From Actinernus sp. WN-2022 (taxonomy: Eukaryota; Cnidaria; Anthozoa; Actiniaria; Actinernidae): a stretch of DNA of 64,000 nucleotides. Positions 45,626-57,333 of the stretch are shown one piece after another (position 1 is the stretch's first letter; each line of letters opens with the position of its first letter). The notes below the pieces were generated by a model. The model worked only from the letters and a program-made list of their open reading frames with translations, had not been told where the DNA came from and did no database searches. Location: contig JAOWCC010000577.1 of NCBI GenBank assembly GCA_030867875.1, forward strand, positions 72,287,012 to 72,351,011, written 5' to 3'. A program made the position numbers and the translations under genes.

Positions 45626-46900
45626 ATATACATGAAATTTTTTGTCAGGAAGTGACGTTGGCGAGTCATGTGACAAAGTAATTTATTCAGTCAACAAACC
45701 ATAATAGTTCACACTTTCAAATTCATTCAAATTGTTTTCAGAAGTCGAAAGGAAATGTTTCATTGCTTTCCAAAGAAATTTACATCGTATTTCCTTTTTT
45801 CGGCACTATGTTTCCTTTTTTCTGCACTGTGTTTCCTTGAAATTGCATTGCCCTCAACCAATCAGAATTGAGCATTTTTTTATGTACATGTATATTATTA
45901 ACAAGAGCCCATCTGGGCTTTCACTCGGGCCACATGATATTGAAGATGAAATACACTTTCATTTGAAATCCTCTTAGTAATATTAACCAAAGGGAAGAAT
46001 TATTAGCTGAATAAACACTACTTATTCATGTAACACACGTTTACAATTTAGTCTGCTGTTCTGTTATACTGCAGGTTCCGAGTACTAATAGATGATTGTC
46101 TCAAATGTATGTTTATATTTGTACCATAAATTATTATAAGTTGTATCCTACCATCCTGTGATGGAGCTAGCTATGTCAATTTGTGCCTCTATGTAACTTT
46201 ATCTGCTGTTCTTGCCATTACGAGTCCATCTTGGTATTTGTTGGATTAAAGATTATTAACTGAAATCCCTGTTGGTTATCTATATTTAAAAGCTTTACCC
46301 ACATTCCCAAAACTTCAGTCTGCTCATTATATTAAAGACCTATAAAGGGAATTGTTGGAAGCCTTTAATTTCTCGAACCAAAACCTCGGCCGTGAGAGGT
46401 TTCTTGTTTATTTATTTAGTTTACCTTGAGAGTTGAATATTGCTTGGGTCATCATAAATTATTCTGTGCTGGCGAGCGACAGTGTTGCTCTCACAGTTCA
46501 GGAGTTCAGATGTCTTCAGACTTCGATCAGTAGAGGATAGTAACCCCGGCCATAACTGCTCAACCACAGTATATGTATTTACTAGTAAATCGCTATATTC
46601 GCTATAAATCAGCTATTCGATCAGTATACCTGTATAACGCGGTACACAGAGATATCGTACGAGATCGGTAAAGCAGCCAAAAAACGCGGTCAAAGTTATT
46701 TTAGTGTTGGCCTACCGATCACGGTGTTTGCGCTGGTATGTATTATGACCGAGAGTAAAATGAAATGGGGCATACAACCTACGAAACGTATCTCAAACAA
46801 GCTGATAGCGTCCGCAGAAGCTGGCGACTGGACTGGAGATAAATCTATTAGCGCCAACGATTAATGCATAATTTAACGCATGCGCAGAAATTTTGTTGCA
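45626..46900. other. No gene recognised
   Basis: AT-rich intergenic DNA with scattered TACATGTA. No TIR pair or exon stands out; ORFs are below what I would support. Confidence 0.35.
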
Positions 46901-46924
46901 CCGAACCAAAAAAACGGCCTGCAG

Positions 46925-47041
46925 ATTTAGACTCGTGCTGCCACAGGCAGCCCGAGTAATTATATTACAGGCCCCTATGGACACCAGCCACGTTGCTGAA
47001 TGGGTCACCCTGTTAAAATAAAGTTCATCTATCTATCTATA
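46925..47041 (+). repeat. Possible retroposon 3' end with (CTAT)n tail
   Basis: GCTGAATGGGTCACCCTGTT, then AAAATAAAG and a CTATCTATCTAT microsatellite, looks like the 3' tail of a LINE or SINE. A related GTCGCTGAATGGG stretch is at about 62907. No coding sequence is attached. Confidence 0.45.
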
Positions 47042-47149
47042 CTGAAGAGACTGGCGTGCATCTTTGGCCTCATGCAGTATTCATAATTTTTTCGTTTATC
47101 GTACAGTCGGCCTGTATTTGTCAATAAAACTCAAATATTTTGTCTGTAA

Positions 47150-48354
47150 CTTATAATAGTCCAATTAAGCGCATAGCGTTCTGTGGTCACCAATAAGGTA
47201 CTGTCATTAGCTAATCACCTGCTTGGATCTTGTACTGTGCAACAAGCGGGAGTATTAAACTCTGATAAAACACGCCTTTTTAGCCAATAAGAATACGCGT
47301 TATACTAATCATGGCTATGTATAATTGTTCTCATTGTCCTCTCGCTTCTGTAGCTTCTATTTTCCTACTGCGCATACTCCAAATGCCTGTCTTGCATGTT
47401 TTTGTACAAAAAAGCTCCTGCTTTGAAACTGCTAGCTGGCCGTTCAAGCTTTGTTTTATTTTTACTTGTGTAATTAGTGGCATGGTTTTGCCCAGAAGTA
47501 GACTGGTAGCATTCGCTAATATTCCCCGCGCTAATTTCTCTATGAGCGGCGAAGCCCATAAAATTAAAACATTACTACCCGAAGCTCGTTAACTATTAAC
47601 CGGCAAGTGATATCATGCTGGGTTTAGTTAGCAAACTCAAATATAATCACCAATTTTACAGTACATCCAAAAATAAGTCTACTGTTTATTTTTAAGTGTT
47701 TTATTTCTAAAATAATATATTTAGCTCACGTCTGTAGTATAACGTTAATTTGGCCATGCAGTCAAATGGAACCTTCAAATTTCTTTAAAACAAAAAAAAA
47801 CATAACCTGAGATAGAAGAGAAATACCATGCGAATGTCCTCATATGCTTTTCAAACTTTTTCGATAAAGGTGATGGCAAAAATTAAAGTGGATTACAAAA
47901 GCCTATTCTAGAAACTTGATTCCGATTTCAAGTTGCTACTGGTTGCTTGTTTTCAAATTTTCTTAAAATTAGTATTTTTCTTCCACTCGAATCTTTGGCA
48001 CCTTCCGCATCAAAATTGTCTACAATTTTCTCCAGTATAGCTGGAAGCACACTCTGCTAATCTGAATAGTTATTTTTGTCTTTCATCGTGAGATAGTTTG
48101 TCATTTTGGGGTTGAATCAAGTGTTGAATGTGTCCCTTTAAGGCATGCTCATGGCATATATGAACATGAGTTATGATTTATTAGTTATATTTATGATATA
48201 TTATCACTCTAAATAGTAGTTTAGTTCCTATATGCAGTATATTTGTCATGTTGCAGCATCTCAAAGGTAAAGGTTTCCTGATGGTCGAATTTTAGCAACA
48301 CTTAATACTTTGTTTTTGGTTGATTAATTATCTTTGTATATTAGCAACAGCTGG
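47150..48354. other. 3' flank of the minus-strand ORF, with a dispersed repeat
   Basis: At 47183-47275 lies a block (GTGGTCACCAATAA, TTAGCTAATCAC, TGCTTGGATCTTGTAC) repeated at 62298-62385. The minus strand has AATAAA at 48182-48177, about 170 bp behind the stop of the ORF at 48355, a plausible polyadenylation signal. The plus ORF at 47311-47592 is not supported. Confidence 0.45.
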
Positions 48355-49314
48355 CTACGCGACCGTTTGCAGTCGGAACTGAACTAAGTACCCCTCCGGC
48401 ATTTTAATGTCAATTTGCCGTACAGGGGTAGGAGGGGCCGGAGGAGGTGGAAGAAACGCTTCTTCATGTCCGTTATCCAGGGTGTTAGACTCCGCTCCCC
48501 TTGGCTCAAGTTTTAGTGTTTGTAGCCCCATTGTAACATCCAATGTATCCCACGAATCTCGTGAATTCCTTAAGTTATTTCTCTTCATAACTGTCCTTAC
48601 ACCCCAACCTCCATGCAATGTTTGTGGTATTCTGGACGCTTTTTCATTCAAGCCTTTTCGAGAAGCCTTCGTGTTCTTAGATGATCTAAATTCCCTGGTT
48701 TTCGATCGCGGTCTAGCAGAGAAAGTAACTCGATTGATTTTCATATTCGTGTAATACTTAGGGCCGCCATTTTTGTGAAAATGGTCGAAGTCATTCGCGA
48801 AACACTCGGGGCAGTTGTACTGTTCGGGATCAACAGAAGTTGGCGCAGACTTTGTAGTTCTTGCCCTACTCTGCGAGGCACGTCGCTCAGTATTTGAGCT
48901 GTTAATTTGTGTGATATTTTTGGTGGATATTGGAGAAAAAGTTGGCTTTAAATGAGCTGTTGAACTCATGAGCGGGACACGACCTGTTCTCACTGGACGC
49001 CAGCCAAACCTCGTCTTCAAATTCCTCTCATTCTTCTTCAAACCAACATCTTTCCTCGCATTTTCCGGTTCAAGCGACAAAAAGCACCGTTTATCAGCCC
49101 CATTTGTATCCAAGCTTTCATTTTCTTCATCATTTCCAGTCTGTAATCCTGTAATTGGTAAAGAACTGGTGGTTTGTAATGGCTTTAGATTCGAGGCCCT
49201 TGATTTTGGGGGTCTTGCGTTTGTCAATGAAGTGTGCAGATATTTCAGTCTCCTCAGCGCTTGCTCTGTCGCTTGATCCCGTGGATTTTTTCCAAAACCA
49301 ATCCCTTTTTTCAT
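48355..49314 (-). CDS. Unrecognised intronless 319-residue basic protein
   Basis: The ATG at 49314 is the first in frame; the frame is open 12 codons further but only from a TTG. It ends at TAG 48355. Very basic and Ser/Thr/Asn-rich, largely disordered. Residues 168-180 are C-P-E-C-x6-H-F-H, a possible small metal site. Residues 195-198 are R-V-T-F, an exact protein phosphatase 1 docking consensus in a conserved-looking stretch (YYTNMKINRVTFSARPRS). A proline run (PPPPAPPTP) lies near residue 288. The C-terminus has IDIKMP (301-306), matching IDVKLP near the end of the ORF at 57334. No signal or membrane segment. A cytoskeletal, ciliary or nuclear regulator is possible; function unknown. Confidence 0.7.
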   Translation of the reverse strand: MKKGIGFGKNPRDQATEQALRRLKYLHTSLTNARPPKSRASNLKPLQTTSSLPITGLQTGNDEENESLDTNGADKRCFLSLEPENARKDVGLKKNERNLKTRFGWRPVRTGRVPLMSSTAHLKPTFSPISTKNITQINSSNTERRASQSRARTTKSAPTSVDPEQYNCPECFANDFDHFHKNGGPKYYTNMKINRVTFSARPRSKTREFRSSKNTKASRKGLNEKASRIPQTLHGGWGVRTVMKRNNLRNSRDSWDTLDVTMGLQTLKLEPRGAESNTLDNGHEEAFLPPPPAPPTPVRQIDIKMPEGYLVQFRLQTVA

Positions 49315-49350
49315 TTTCTGGCAGTCGAGCTTAACGCGTTTAAGCAGCAA

Positions 49351-50540
49351 TATTCAAACTCCTTTTAGGCGTTTTGGCCTTCGAGAACTATTTTCACCGT
49401 TTATAAATATGTTCACTTTACTAGAGTTGACCGATTCTCAATTACCGTCGCCAGCGAGACAACATTTGCTTAACAATAGTCTCCCGTTTAGTCCAATATG
49501 ATTCGTCCAGACAAAGAACTATTTGCCCTAGAGGTCAAAGCTTTTGAAAAGCCTAGCGTTTATACAAATTCTCAGCATGGGTACTATAAATCAAATGACT
49601 TTATTAACATCTCAATTTCATCTCAAAATTCATTTTTTTAGCTATTTCAGTTGAAAAAATGCAATACCCATGTTTATCCAACTGTGTGCTCTGTGTGTTT
49701 GCAATTGAAGTTATTATTCGATTTAGCAGTTTCACAGGTTTATGAATGAAGGCACGTTTTTTCTTTTGAATACTAACGCAGTTTGGGGTATTGTTTGCGG
49801 TAATGATTAATTTGTGTACGTTTTCATTTAGCCGAAAATTCCCTATGGAATAGTACGTGCTATGTTAGTACAGGTAGTAGAATTCGGCAAAGCTATTCAT
49901 AAATTCTTAAATATGTCGACATTCCGAGTCCTGCGAGTCTACTCCGTTCAGTGTTTTGAAGTTTTTCCAGTTCCTTTTTACGCCTCAAAGGTATTGTAAT
50001 TGTTTGATTTAGCTTTTTGCTTAGAAATCCAAAAAGTAATCAAACATTTTTATACACAATTAACATTACTTGTTGTTTGTGTTAGATATGCTTGTCTGCC
50101 ACCGCGTCAAACTGGCCTCAATTAATTAACCCAGTGCTATCGTTGAATATACATGGCCTCAACTCATGTACACGACCAGTTCGCGTCGTACATAATGTAA
50201 CAGCCCGTACATAGACCCATTGCATAAATGGCGTCAAATTTAAATAGATATTGTCTTGGAGACTTTAGCCACGTGATCACGTTGTCACACCAAAGCCTTT
50301 TCATAAGAATGTGAGACTAACGATTCCTAAACAATGGTTATTCAAATTGGACGCCGTTGATGCAGTGTGTTTATGGCCATATTATTTCAAAATAAATATA
50401 ATATCTTCAGCGATTACAAAATTGCCTGAAATGCTGTATCAAATGAACACGTTCACGAAGTGACTCAATAGAGTCATTTATACAAGAGAAAATAAGACAC
50501 GAACGGAACTTAGCACCGCCAGTGATTTATAACAGGCATA
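49351..50540. other. Upstream region of the minus-strand ORF
   Basis: Probably holds the promoter of the ORF starting at 49314. No TIR pair or exon recognised. Confidence 0.35.
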
Positions 50541-50553
50541 TAAACAGGGTTTT

Positions 50554-51985
50554 TACGATGGACGAGAAGGGCCACTTCCGACTTCCGACTTCTGTCTTCC
50601 GACTTCCGACTTCTGTCTTCCGACTTCCGACTTCTGAGTTTACGTAGTACTTTTAAGGAACGTTATTTTTCGCATGTAATCAAAATTGGCTTTGTATATG
50701 AAAGGTAAGAGGTGTAAACCACACACATATGTATAGTTTATTCGTATATTTCCGAGTTTGTAGGGTTTTTGACCCCAAAAAAGGATTTCTGACTTCCGAG
50801 TTCCGACTTCCGAGTTCCGACTTCCGACTTCCGACTTCCGACTTCCGACTTCCGACTTCCGACTTCCGACTTCCGACTTCCGACTTCCGACTTCCGACTT
50901 CCGACTTCCGACTTCCAACTTCTGAGTTCCGACTTCCGACTTCTGAGTTCCGACTTCTGAGTTTACGTACATGAGCAACATTATATAGCATATAGCATTT
51001 TCAGTCCTATTCAATGAGATTTGAGATCCACAGTATAGCTTAAAATGGTCAATTTGGAAAAGATAGACTCACCCGAATCTCAAAAAATTTGAGATTTATG
51101 GTTCACGGTATAGCTGAAACTGTCATTTTGTTACACCGCCTGCAAATCCCTTACGATAAGGTAACAGGAATAAAATACCATCAGTTTCGTAATAATTTGT
51201 CCAGTCTTTCTTTATTTGTGATATAGGATTTAAGGGCTAAAGTGTTAGTTTTGTAGCATTTTTAAAACAACCATAAAGCCACGTTGTAGAAGGAGCTGAA
51301 TTTGAAAACACCTCTAAATGGCATATTTATATGGGAATAAATTAAGGTTTTTTTAAGTAACACAATAAAATGGCAGATTTGAAAATAGGAAAATAGGTAG
51401 AATTTCACGAATCAGTAAGAAAGTGTTGTTTTCGTGAAACTGCACAAATGTACATAAAACGATTAATCACTTCAAAATATCAATTTTCCAGTGAGACAAA
51501 TGAAACCTTGTTCCAAGTATCTTTAAAACAAGCCATTTGGCCCGTATTTCGGATTAAAGATGCCAGAGAAACAGCGTTTCTTGCAGTTTCGATTGAGAAT
51601 TGTTATTTTGGAAAAACCGGGAAATAGTTTGGAAGAGGTTACGTGTATAAATAAAGTATGTATGTATGTATGCAAGTCGGAACTCAGAATTTGGAACTCG
51701 GAAGTCGGAACTCAGAAGTCGGAACTCAGAAGTCGAAAGTCAGAAATCTTTTTACAAACAAACCAGTCGGAAATATACGAATAAACTATACATATGTGTG
51801 TGGTTTACACCACTTATCTTTCATATTTTGATTACATGCGAAAAATAACGTTCCTTAAAAGTACTACGTAAACTCAGAAGTCGGAAGTCGGAAGTCAGAA
51901 GTCAGAAGTCGGAAGTCGGAAGTCGGAAGTCGGAAGTCGGAAGTCAGAAGTCGGAAGTCGGAAGTGGCCCTTCTCGTCCATCGTA
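50554..51985. mobile_element. TIR element whose ends are heptamer (CTTCCGA) arrays
   Basis: TACGATGGACGAGAAGGGCC at the left is perfectly inverted at the right, and GGTTTT flanks both ends (50548-50553, 51986-51991). Next to each end is an array of CTTCCGA / TCGGAAG heptamers. Then come matched inner arms: GTTTACGTAGTACTTTTAAG, the CGTTATTTTTCGCATGTAATC block, and GTGTAAACCACACACATATG. A second heptamer array is at 50789-50965 and its counterpart at 51675-51740. In the middle, 51540-51672 ends AATAAAGTATGTATGTATG, like a retroposon tail. No transposase. Confidence 0.8.
50789..50965. repeat. CTTCCGA heptamer array
   Basis: About 25 units of CTTCCGA with a few CTTCTGA and GTTCCGA variants at the edges. 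Seven is not a multiple of three, so all three frames on both strands can stay open; the 100-codon ORFs here are artefacts. Confidence 0.9.
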
Positions 51986-51997
51986 GGTTTTAGATCT

Positions 51998-52560
51998 CAA
52001 GCATGTTAAGGCCTGGTTCAGGGGTCAAATTTCGGGTAAAAACTGTTTTCCTTATTTCAGCACAGCCGAGTATGGTAAGTACGCCAAGTTTCTCACGATA
52101 ATAGGAATCGCCATACTTGACTACCTTAATTGGTTTGTGTGTAGTAAAACGTGTCACGTGGTCTGTCACGTGACTTAGAACACGAAATCAGTAAACCAAA
52201 AACGCGGCTCCGAGTTTAAAACAGCTAGGATGATGAGTGGATATGTTTAGTTAAGGTTGAAGCCTTTTACCTAAATCAACTTAGAAAAGATGACTACAAT
52301 GTTTCGTTAACGAGTAATTAAGGCGAACATATGCAAAATAGGTCACGTGACTTTTTGTACCCTTAATATCTCCTTATTTTTATATGATAGTCGTGTTTTC
52401 TAAGCGTGATCTGAAACACTGCAGGAGGAGTAATGTTTTAGCAGGGTTACTTTATATTCATATGTTATCGTCGCAGCCGCATTTCACTTAAACGATTTTA
52501 TATAGTTATGACGTCATCGATCACGTGATACGACAACTATCCACTTAACAAATTTAAGGA
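51998..52560. repeat. Relative of the 43499 element, rich in CACGTG
   Basis: It starts CTCAAGCATGTTAAGGCCTGG and includes TCACGTGG/TCACGTGAC at about 52156-52172, GGTCACGTGACTT at 52341 and GATCACGTGAT at 52519, in the style of the 44390-44760 region. I did not find a matching right end, so it may be truncated. Confidence 0.5.
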
Positions 52561-53145
52561 AGTTGATATTAGTATTATGGTGTAATTAGTTTTTGTTTAA
52601 ACTGTTATTTCTGTCAGAAAACATTTCTTAACGTACATCTATTTTCCGTTAAATGAACCAAGATAAGACGCGTGAAAACTCTCGTACACACGGCACTTTG
52701 CATCTTACTTACCTAAGACGCGAACGCTATGCGCGTCATTTATACGTGATCTTCGTGTCTTATGGACATGTAGGGTAGCTGAGTATAAATGGACCAGTTC
52801 GCGTGTTATAGATGCGTCTTGTTTCAATGCGGTTCTTTGGTAGTACTTTTGTCTAATTTTATTTGCGCATGAGTATAAAATTCGGGAATTTGGTGGAATG
52901 CTCTTTGAGATGTCACTCAAATGACCTAAACTTATTTTGGAAAAAACATTTTCTAAACTAGAAATTTCAGTTTTGGGTGCGTCATAGACATTCTTGTTTT
53001 GGGTGGGGTATGTCATAGATCGACGTAGACATATTCATTTTTTTTTGGAGTATTACACATAGTGTATATACTGACTACAGTCCAATAACCTTAAATTAAT
53101 TGAATGGCTAATAATTAATTAATAATTACATCTGATTTCATACAG
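52561..53145. other. No feature seen
   Basis: AT-rich spacer. A minus ORF at 52705-53016 has no recognised domain and I do not call it. Confidence 0.35.
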
Positions 53146-53264
53146 GGTTGTTTTTGTCAGTCGCATGTTGTGGTGCTATCTTGTCTCAGCCTGGAGTTAT
53201 TTCTTTCTGCATAACTGGTTCTTTGCTTGGAGGGTTAATGAGAAATAAAAATATATCATTGTGA
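53146..53264 (+). pseudogene. Exon-like hydrophobic segment, copy 1
   Basis: After TTTCATACAG (acceptor-like) a 39-codon frame ends at TGA. It codes a hydrophobic, membrane-like stretch ending FCITGSLLGGLMRNKNISL. An inverted copy at 53643-53830 has the same acceptor-like TTATACAG start and the same GLMRNK end, but a different middle. It could be the last exon of a duplicated membrane-protein gene, or part of an unrecognised transposon. No upstream exon found. Confidence 0.35.
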
Positions 53265-53642
53265 GTCATTCGGTTCATTTTATTTTTAGTTTGCTTCTCT
53301 ATACTGGAGAAAATAATATTCCCCTTTTCACGGTATAGAGGACATAATATCTAGAAATGTACCTCATCCTCTATGCCTTTTTTGCATAATTGGCATATTC
53401 TTTCTTCTAGTTTTTTATATGGTTTTGTATAACGCCCAGTTTCTATTTCCAGTTTGTGGTACTTATTCTTAATTTTGCAAGTGCTATTCTATGGTTACTC
53501 AGTGTTGGCGACCTGACTCAGGTAATCTTCAGAGAACTTTGTAGTTAGTGGAGTTAAGTTTTCGGTATGTTCTTTTGTTGGGGGTCTTTTCTTGAATCGT
53601 TATGTATGTCATCTAGTCATGTTTGTAGTTCTCTGTCTTAAA

Positions 53643-53830
53643 TTAGCCTCTGTCGTATAATGATATAATTTTATTTCTCATTAACCCTCCAAGCAAACAA
53701 CCACTTATGCAGAAAGAAATAGCAAAATACATATTTGAACTTATGTATGCCGTACATATAAATAACTCAAGGCCGAGACAAGATAGCGCACAACATGCGA
53801 ACACAAAAACAACCCTGTATAAAATCAGGA
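53643..53830 (-). pseudogene. Exon-like hydrophobic segment, inverted copy 2
   Basis: Minus-strand counterpart of 53146-53264: VVFVFACCALSCLGLELF, an extra segment of about 18 residues, then FCISGCLLGGLMRNK. Frame is open for 74 codons. Flanking direct repeats at 53333-53415 and 53850-53935 (CTCATCCTCTATGCCTTTTT) show the region was rearranged by duplication. Confidence 0.35.
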
Positions 53831-54243
53831 GTACTGATGAAATCGGATATAGAGGACATCTTATCAAGAAATGTATCTCATCCTCTATGCCTTTTTTGCA
53901 TATTTGGCATATTCTTTCTTCGAGTTATTTATGCCGGTGTCACAGCGATGCTGAAAAAATTATTTGGTTTTGTAAACAACCGTCGAATTTGAAAGGGTGC
54001 CGGAAAAACGGAATTTAGAGCATCTAAAATTTAAACTATAAGTTTACAAAAGCTGTTCTTTGCGTATATTCTAGACATCGATAATAAAAGTCTACACAGA
54101 AAATTTCAAGGCATAAAATTCTATGTAATTGTGTCTTTGATGGGAAATTAAGCTTTATTTATGGTCGCCATGTTGGTTTTACAAAGAGGTGGCGGTCGCA
54201 TACAAAGTACTGTAAAATTGTCGTACAAAAATTTCATTGCTCC

Positions 54244-54540
54244 GTCTAATCATAGTTAATAGAGTGGAATGGTTAGGAAACCCGGCAAACTTCAAAAGGG
54301 ATAACGAAGGCGCTGCGATTTAGGTTGGAAGGGGGTAAGACAAAAGATTGTGCACGATCATAGTTCATTAGCGTTCCCTGAACGACTGAACTCACACGTT
54401 TCTATTGGCTGATTGACTAACATGTTGGAATTTCTAGTGTGTTTTGTGCACGGTAGTGGTCGAAAAAAGCTAACAAAGACCTATAACAAAGAAGGTCCCT
54501 GAGTTTCCTAACCATTCCACTCTATTAACTATGGTCTAAT
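54244..54540. mobile_element. MITE of 283 bp with 7-bp TSD GTCTAAT
   Basis: GTCTAAT flanks both ends (54244-54250, 54534-54540). The ends CATAGTTAATAGAGTGGAAT then GGTTAGGAAAC are inverted perfectly for about 30 bp. No ORF. Confidence 0.85.
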
Positions 54541-56880
54541 GTTCCAAAATTTGGGTTGCAAGTGTAATTTTGGTATTTCTATAAGGCCCAAAATGTTTTA
54601 TTTTATTTTATTTTATTAATGCAAACCAATTTTGCGATCGAAGGTAATGACGATGAAAACCACCAATATACTAATACTAAATAGAATACAGGATTTAAAA
54701 ATATACGATGTTTTTAACTCATCCCCTTGTCCTCTTACATTAGCCGACTTCGTGTCAGTGACAAAACATATTATTTCAATAACAAGTCTTAAAGATTTCA
54801 GTTTTTCTAGTACGTGATAAATTTTCTGTAACTTTTTTGGTTTTAAATTTTGACAATTTGTAACGAAACCATGGCTCGATGGCTCACGTTGTAGTCCTGA
54901 CCTGCAGCTAGGGACAAAAGTCCTTGAAACACCCCCTTCCCCGTAGCAATGTTGCACAGGGGGAATGGGGGCGCTATGGAAGCAAAGTGTTTCAAGACTT
55001 TTGGCCCCAGCTGTGGCTTCTCTTTCGACCGCTCCGTAGACTGAAAGGTCGCGGGAAAGAGAGTCCAGTAGATATTGCATGCACATGCTCAAAACTGTCC
55101 AATCAGGAATAAGGTCAAATTGGCGGGAATATTCGCGAGTTTACTGAAAAATATTTTTTGAAGGTTTCAAATAGCCGATAATCTCAGTGCATTTCTCGCA
55201 GCGTATGCCCTCCCGAACAGAAACATAAACAATTTCTTTATTGCTTCTCGTATGGACCACTAGGACTAAATCCTTCAGGTGAGAGCATTATTATATAAGA
55301 TTTACACTTAGATCGAAGGTTCAAGTCCATGCATTTCGTTTTCACTGAGATTGCTGTTACCCCGTGTTCCTTTACCTTAGATTTTTTGATTATCCATCGG
55401 AGAAAGCAAAATTATAATCGACGAATTACAAGTCTGTTGCATTTTGTGGTGAAGATTTTAAAGAATCACAAACGAAAGGAAAGTAAGACGAACTAGCGAT
55501 TTGCCAAACCCAGTTCTGATTTTGACGAATACATCGTCCCTTTGCATAGATTAAATAATGCTTCTTATCTAGCTGTTCAAACTTATATATAATTGCACAC
55601 TTTCAAGGCATAATAAACGTTGATAAAATTCAGTAAACACCACACTCCAATCGCACTCCGGGTTCGCCGTCATGATTATGAGCTATGTAGCCAGGCCACA
55701 CCGTGTTTATATGGTTACCTTTCTGACATGCGCAAGCAATACTGGGTCCTCCAGTCTAAGAAGCGTTCGAAAGAGATGCCAGGTTAGGACTAGATGGCTC
55801 GCACATTTCTAGTACAACTCAAAATCAGTAATTCCTTACGTATACTTAATTGTTTTCCTAAAAATCCAGGGGTCACTCCAAATCATGTTTATGGAACGGA
55901 ATTGTCTTGTCTCTTCAATTTTAGACAATAGAAACTTGAACACAGAAGAGCTTTACTTAGATTGTATTGTTTTCAGACAGCAATAAGCTATCTTTTGTAT
56001 TTTGTGTCGGTTGCTATACACAAATTAAACTCTCAAACTTGGTCCAAGTTTGAAAACTTCTTGGGGCCTTTCTGAAAGTTATTCAACAATTTTCGGCAAC
56101 CCATCCAAATGTATTGTAAATAGTTTGAGCCCGGCTAATAATGCCTCCTATATCAGGAAAAGAAAACTTTAGAAAACGTCCAGTTTTCCAGATCGCCCTT
56201 GGCAGTATAGGCGGTAATTAGTAACTGGGAATATAGTTAATTAGATTTTCACACTTTATTCAAGGATTTGTTAGCACAATTACATCTGGTAGCTTTATTT
56301 ACTTCATGTTGACGTCGCTGAGGAGAAGTGTTCTGTGTACGACAAGCCGGGCCCGAAGCTTAAGGGTGCTATATACATGCATGTATATCTAAAACAGAAA
56401 TTGTCCGACAGTAGATTACGCGTTTACATAGGAAAACAATTTTAGCACAACAAAGACTGATGTGGAAGATTTAGGAACGGCTCAGTTATGAAGTGGACCT
56501 GGAACAAGGACTGAGATTAGCACATACGTCTCATCCAGCTGAACGGAAATTTATTAGGTTTAGATGTGAAAATTCTCTGATTGGAAAAGGATTTCTAAAG
56601 TCTGTCGTTGCTAGGCTGATTGCCGCACTGGAGGTAGGCGAGTGAAGGTCTTCTGATTTTTTCTGAAGCTGGCCCAAACAGTTGCCAAAAAAGCCACCGA
56701 TATTTTGATGGTAAGACTTGAGCAGTACTTAATTTCAAGACATCGCGAGAGAAATTAAAACTAGCTATAATTCGTCGTTAAACTAAATGCTACGGTGCTA
56801 TATTCATCGGCTACAAACAGGCTCGAGACAAAACATTGAGATTTCGTACGGCTTACTGAAATACACCCGAAAGGTCGTAA
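54541..56880. other. No gene recognised
   Basis: An inverted pair near 54905-55015 (AGGGACAAAAGTCCTTGAAAC / GTTTCAAGACTTTTGGCCCC-like) may be a small MITE. The 158-codon minus frame 54616-55092 crosses it and shows no domain. The remainder, 55130-56880, is AT-rich with no supported feature. Confidence 0.35.
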
Positions 56881-56916
56881 ACAGTGAACACTTTTAGAGT
56901 GACCGACAGCTCCGTT

Positions 56917-57090
56917 ATGGCTACTAATGGTATTATCTATCTAAAAGCACTTAAATCAGTGATTCAGGATATAAAGAAACCAAGAGATGTTTTTGTTTGG
57001 AATTTTCAAGGTAACCTCACTCAAACAGAAACAGCAACAAACAACAGGACAGAATCTATTGGCCAGTTTGAACCCGGCAGTATAATTTGA
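56917..57090 (+). CDS. Possible small ORF (57 codons) upstream of the ORF at 57334
   Basis: ATG at 56917 opens MATNGIIYLKALKSVIQDIK, with good coding texture. It could read on to TGA at 57088, or be spliced at CAAG-GTAACC (57011) to TTTTTTATAG (acceptor end 57193), giving a different tail ending CKVAIYYQ. It might be an upstream ORF of the same transcript as 57334. Unrecognised; low support. Confidence 0.25.
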   Translation: MATNGIIYLKALKSVIQDIKKPRDVFVWNFQGNLTQTETATNNRTESIGQFEPGSII

Positions 57091-57333
57091 CAATAGTTTA
57101 GGCATATCTTTAAAACCTAAGACATTAATTAAGTGCCAACTAAGAATTACCGGTTAGTTAAAAGCAGGTAATGATTGTCGATTTTTTTTATAGGACAAGT
57201 TGACTACAAGGCTTGTAAAGTGGCTATATATTATCAGTGAGACAAACTGACCGAACTTTGGGGTACAGACTCAATAACTGGACTAGCGCGAAAGTCACAA
57301 CATCACTGAGGGACAACCCCGATAACAAAAGCT

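Noticed and set aside
49315..49350. N-terminal extension of the 48355 ORF
   Set aside because: The extended frame begins with TTG; the first ATG is at 49314.
50640..51014. ORFs rich in Arg-Lys-Ser-Glu-Val repeats on both strands
   Set aside because: Produced by the CTTCCGA heptamer array inside a TIR element.
54616..55092. 158-codon minus-strand ORF
   Set aside because: No domain, unusual composition, crosses an inverted repeat and is not supported by an ATG in good context. Likely chance.
55305..55330. GGTTCAAGTCC B-box-like sequence
   Set aside because: No matching A box or acceptor stem upstream; no tRNA gene.
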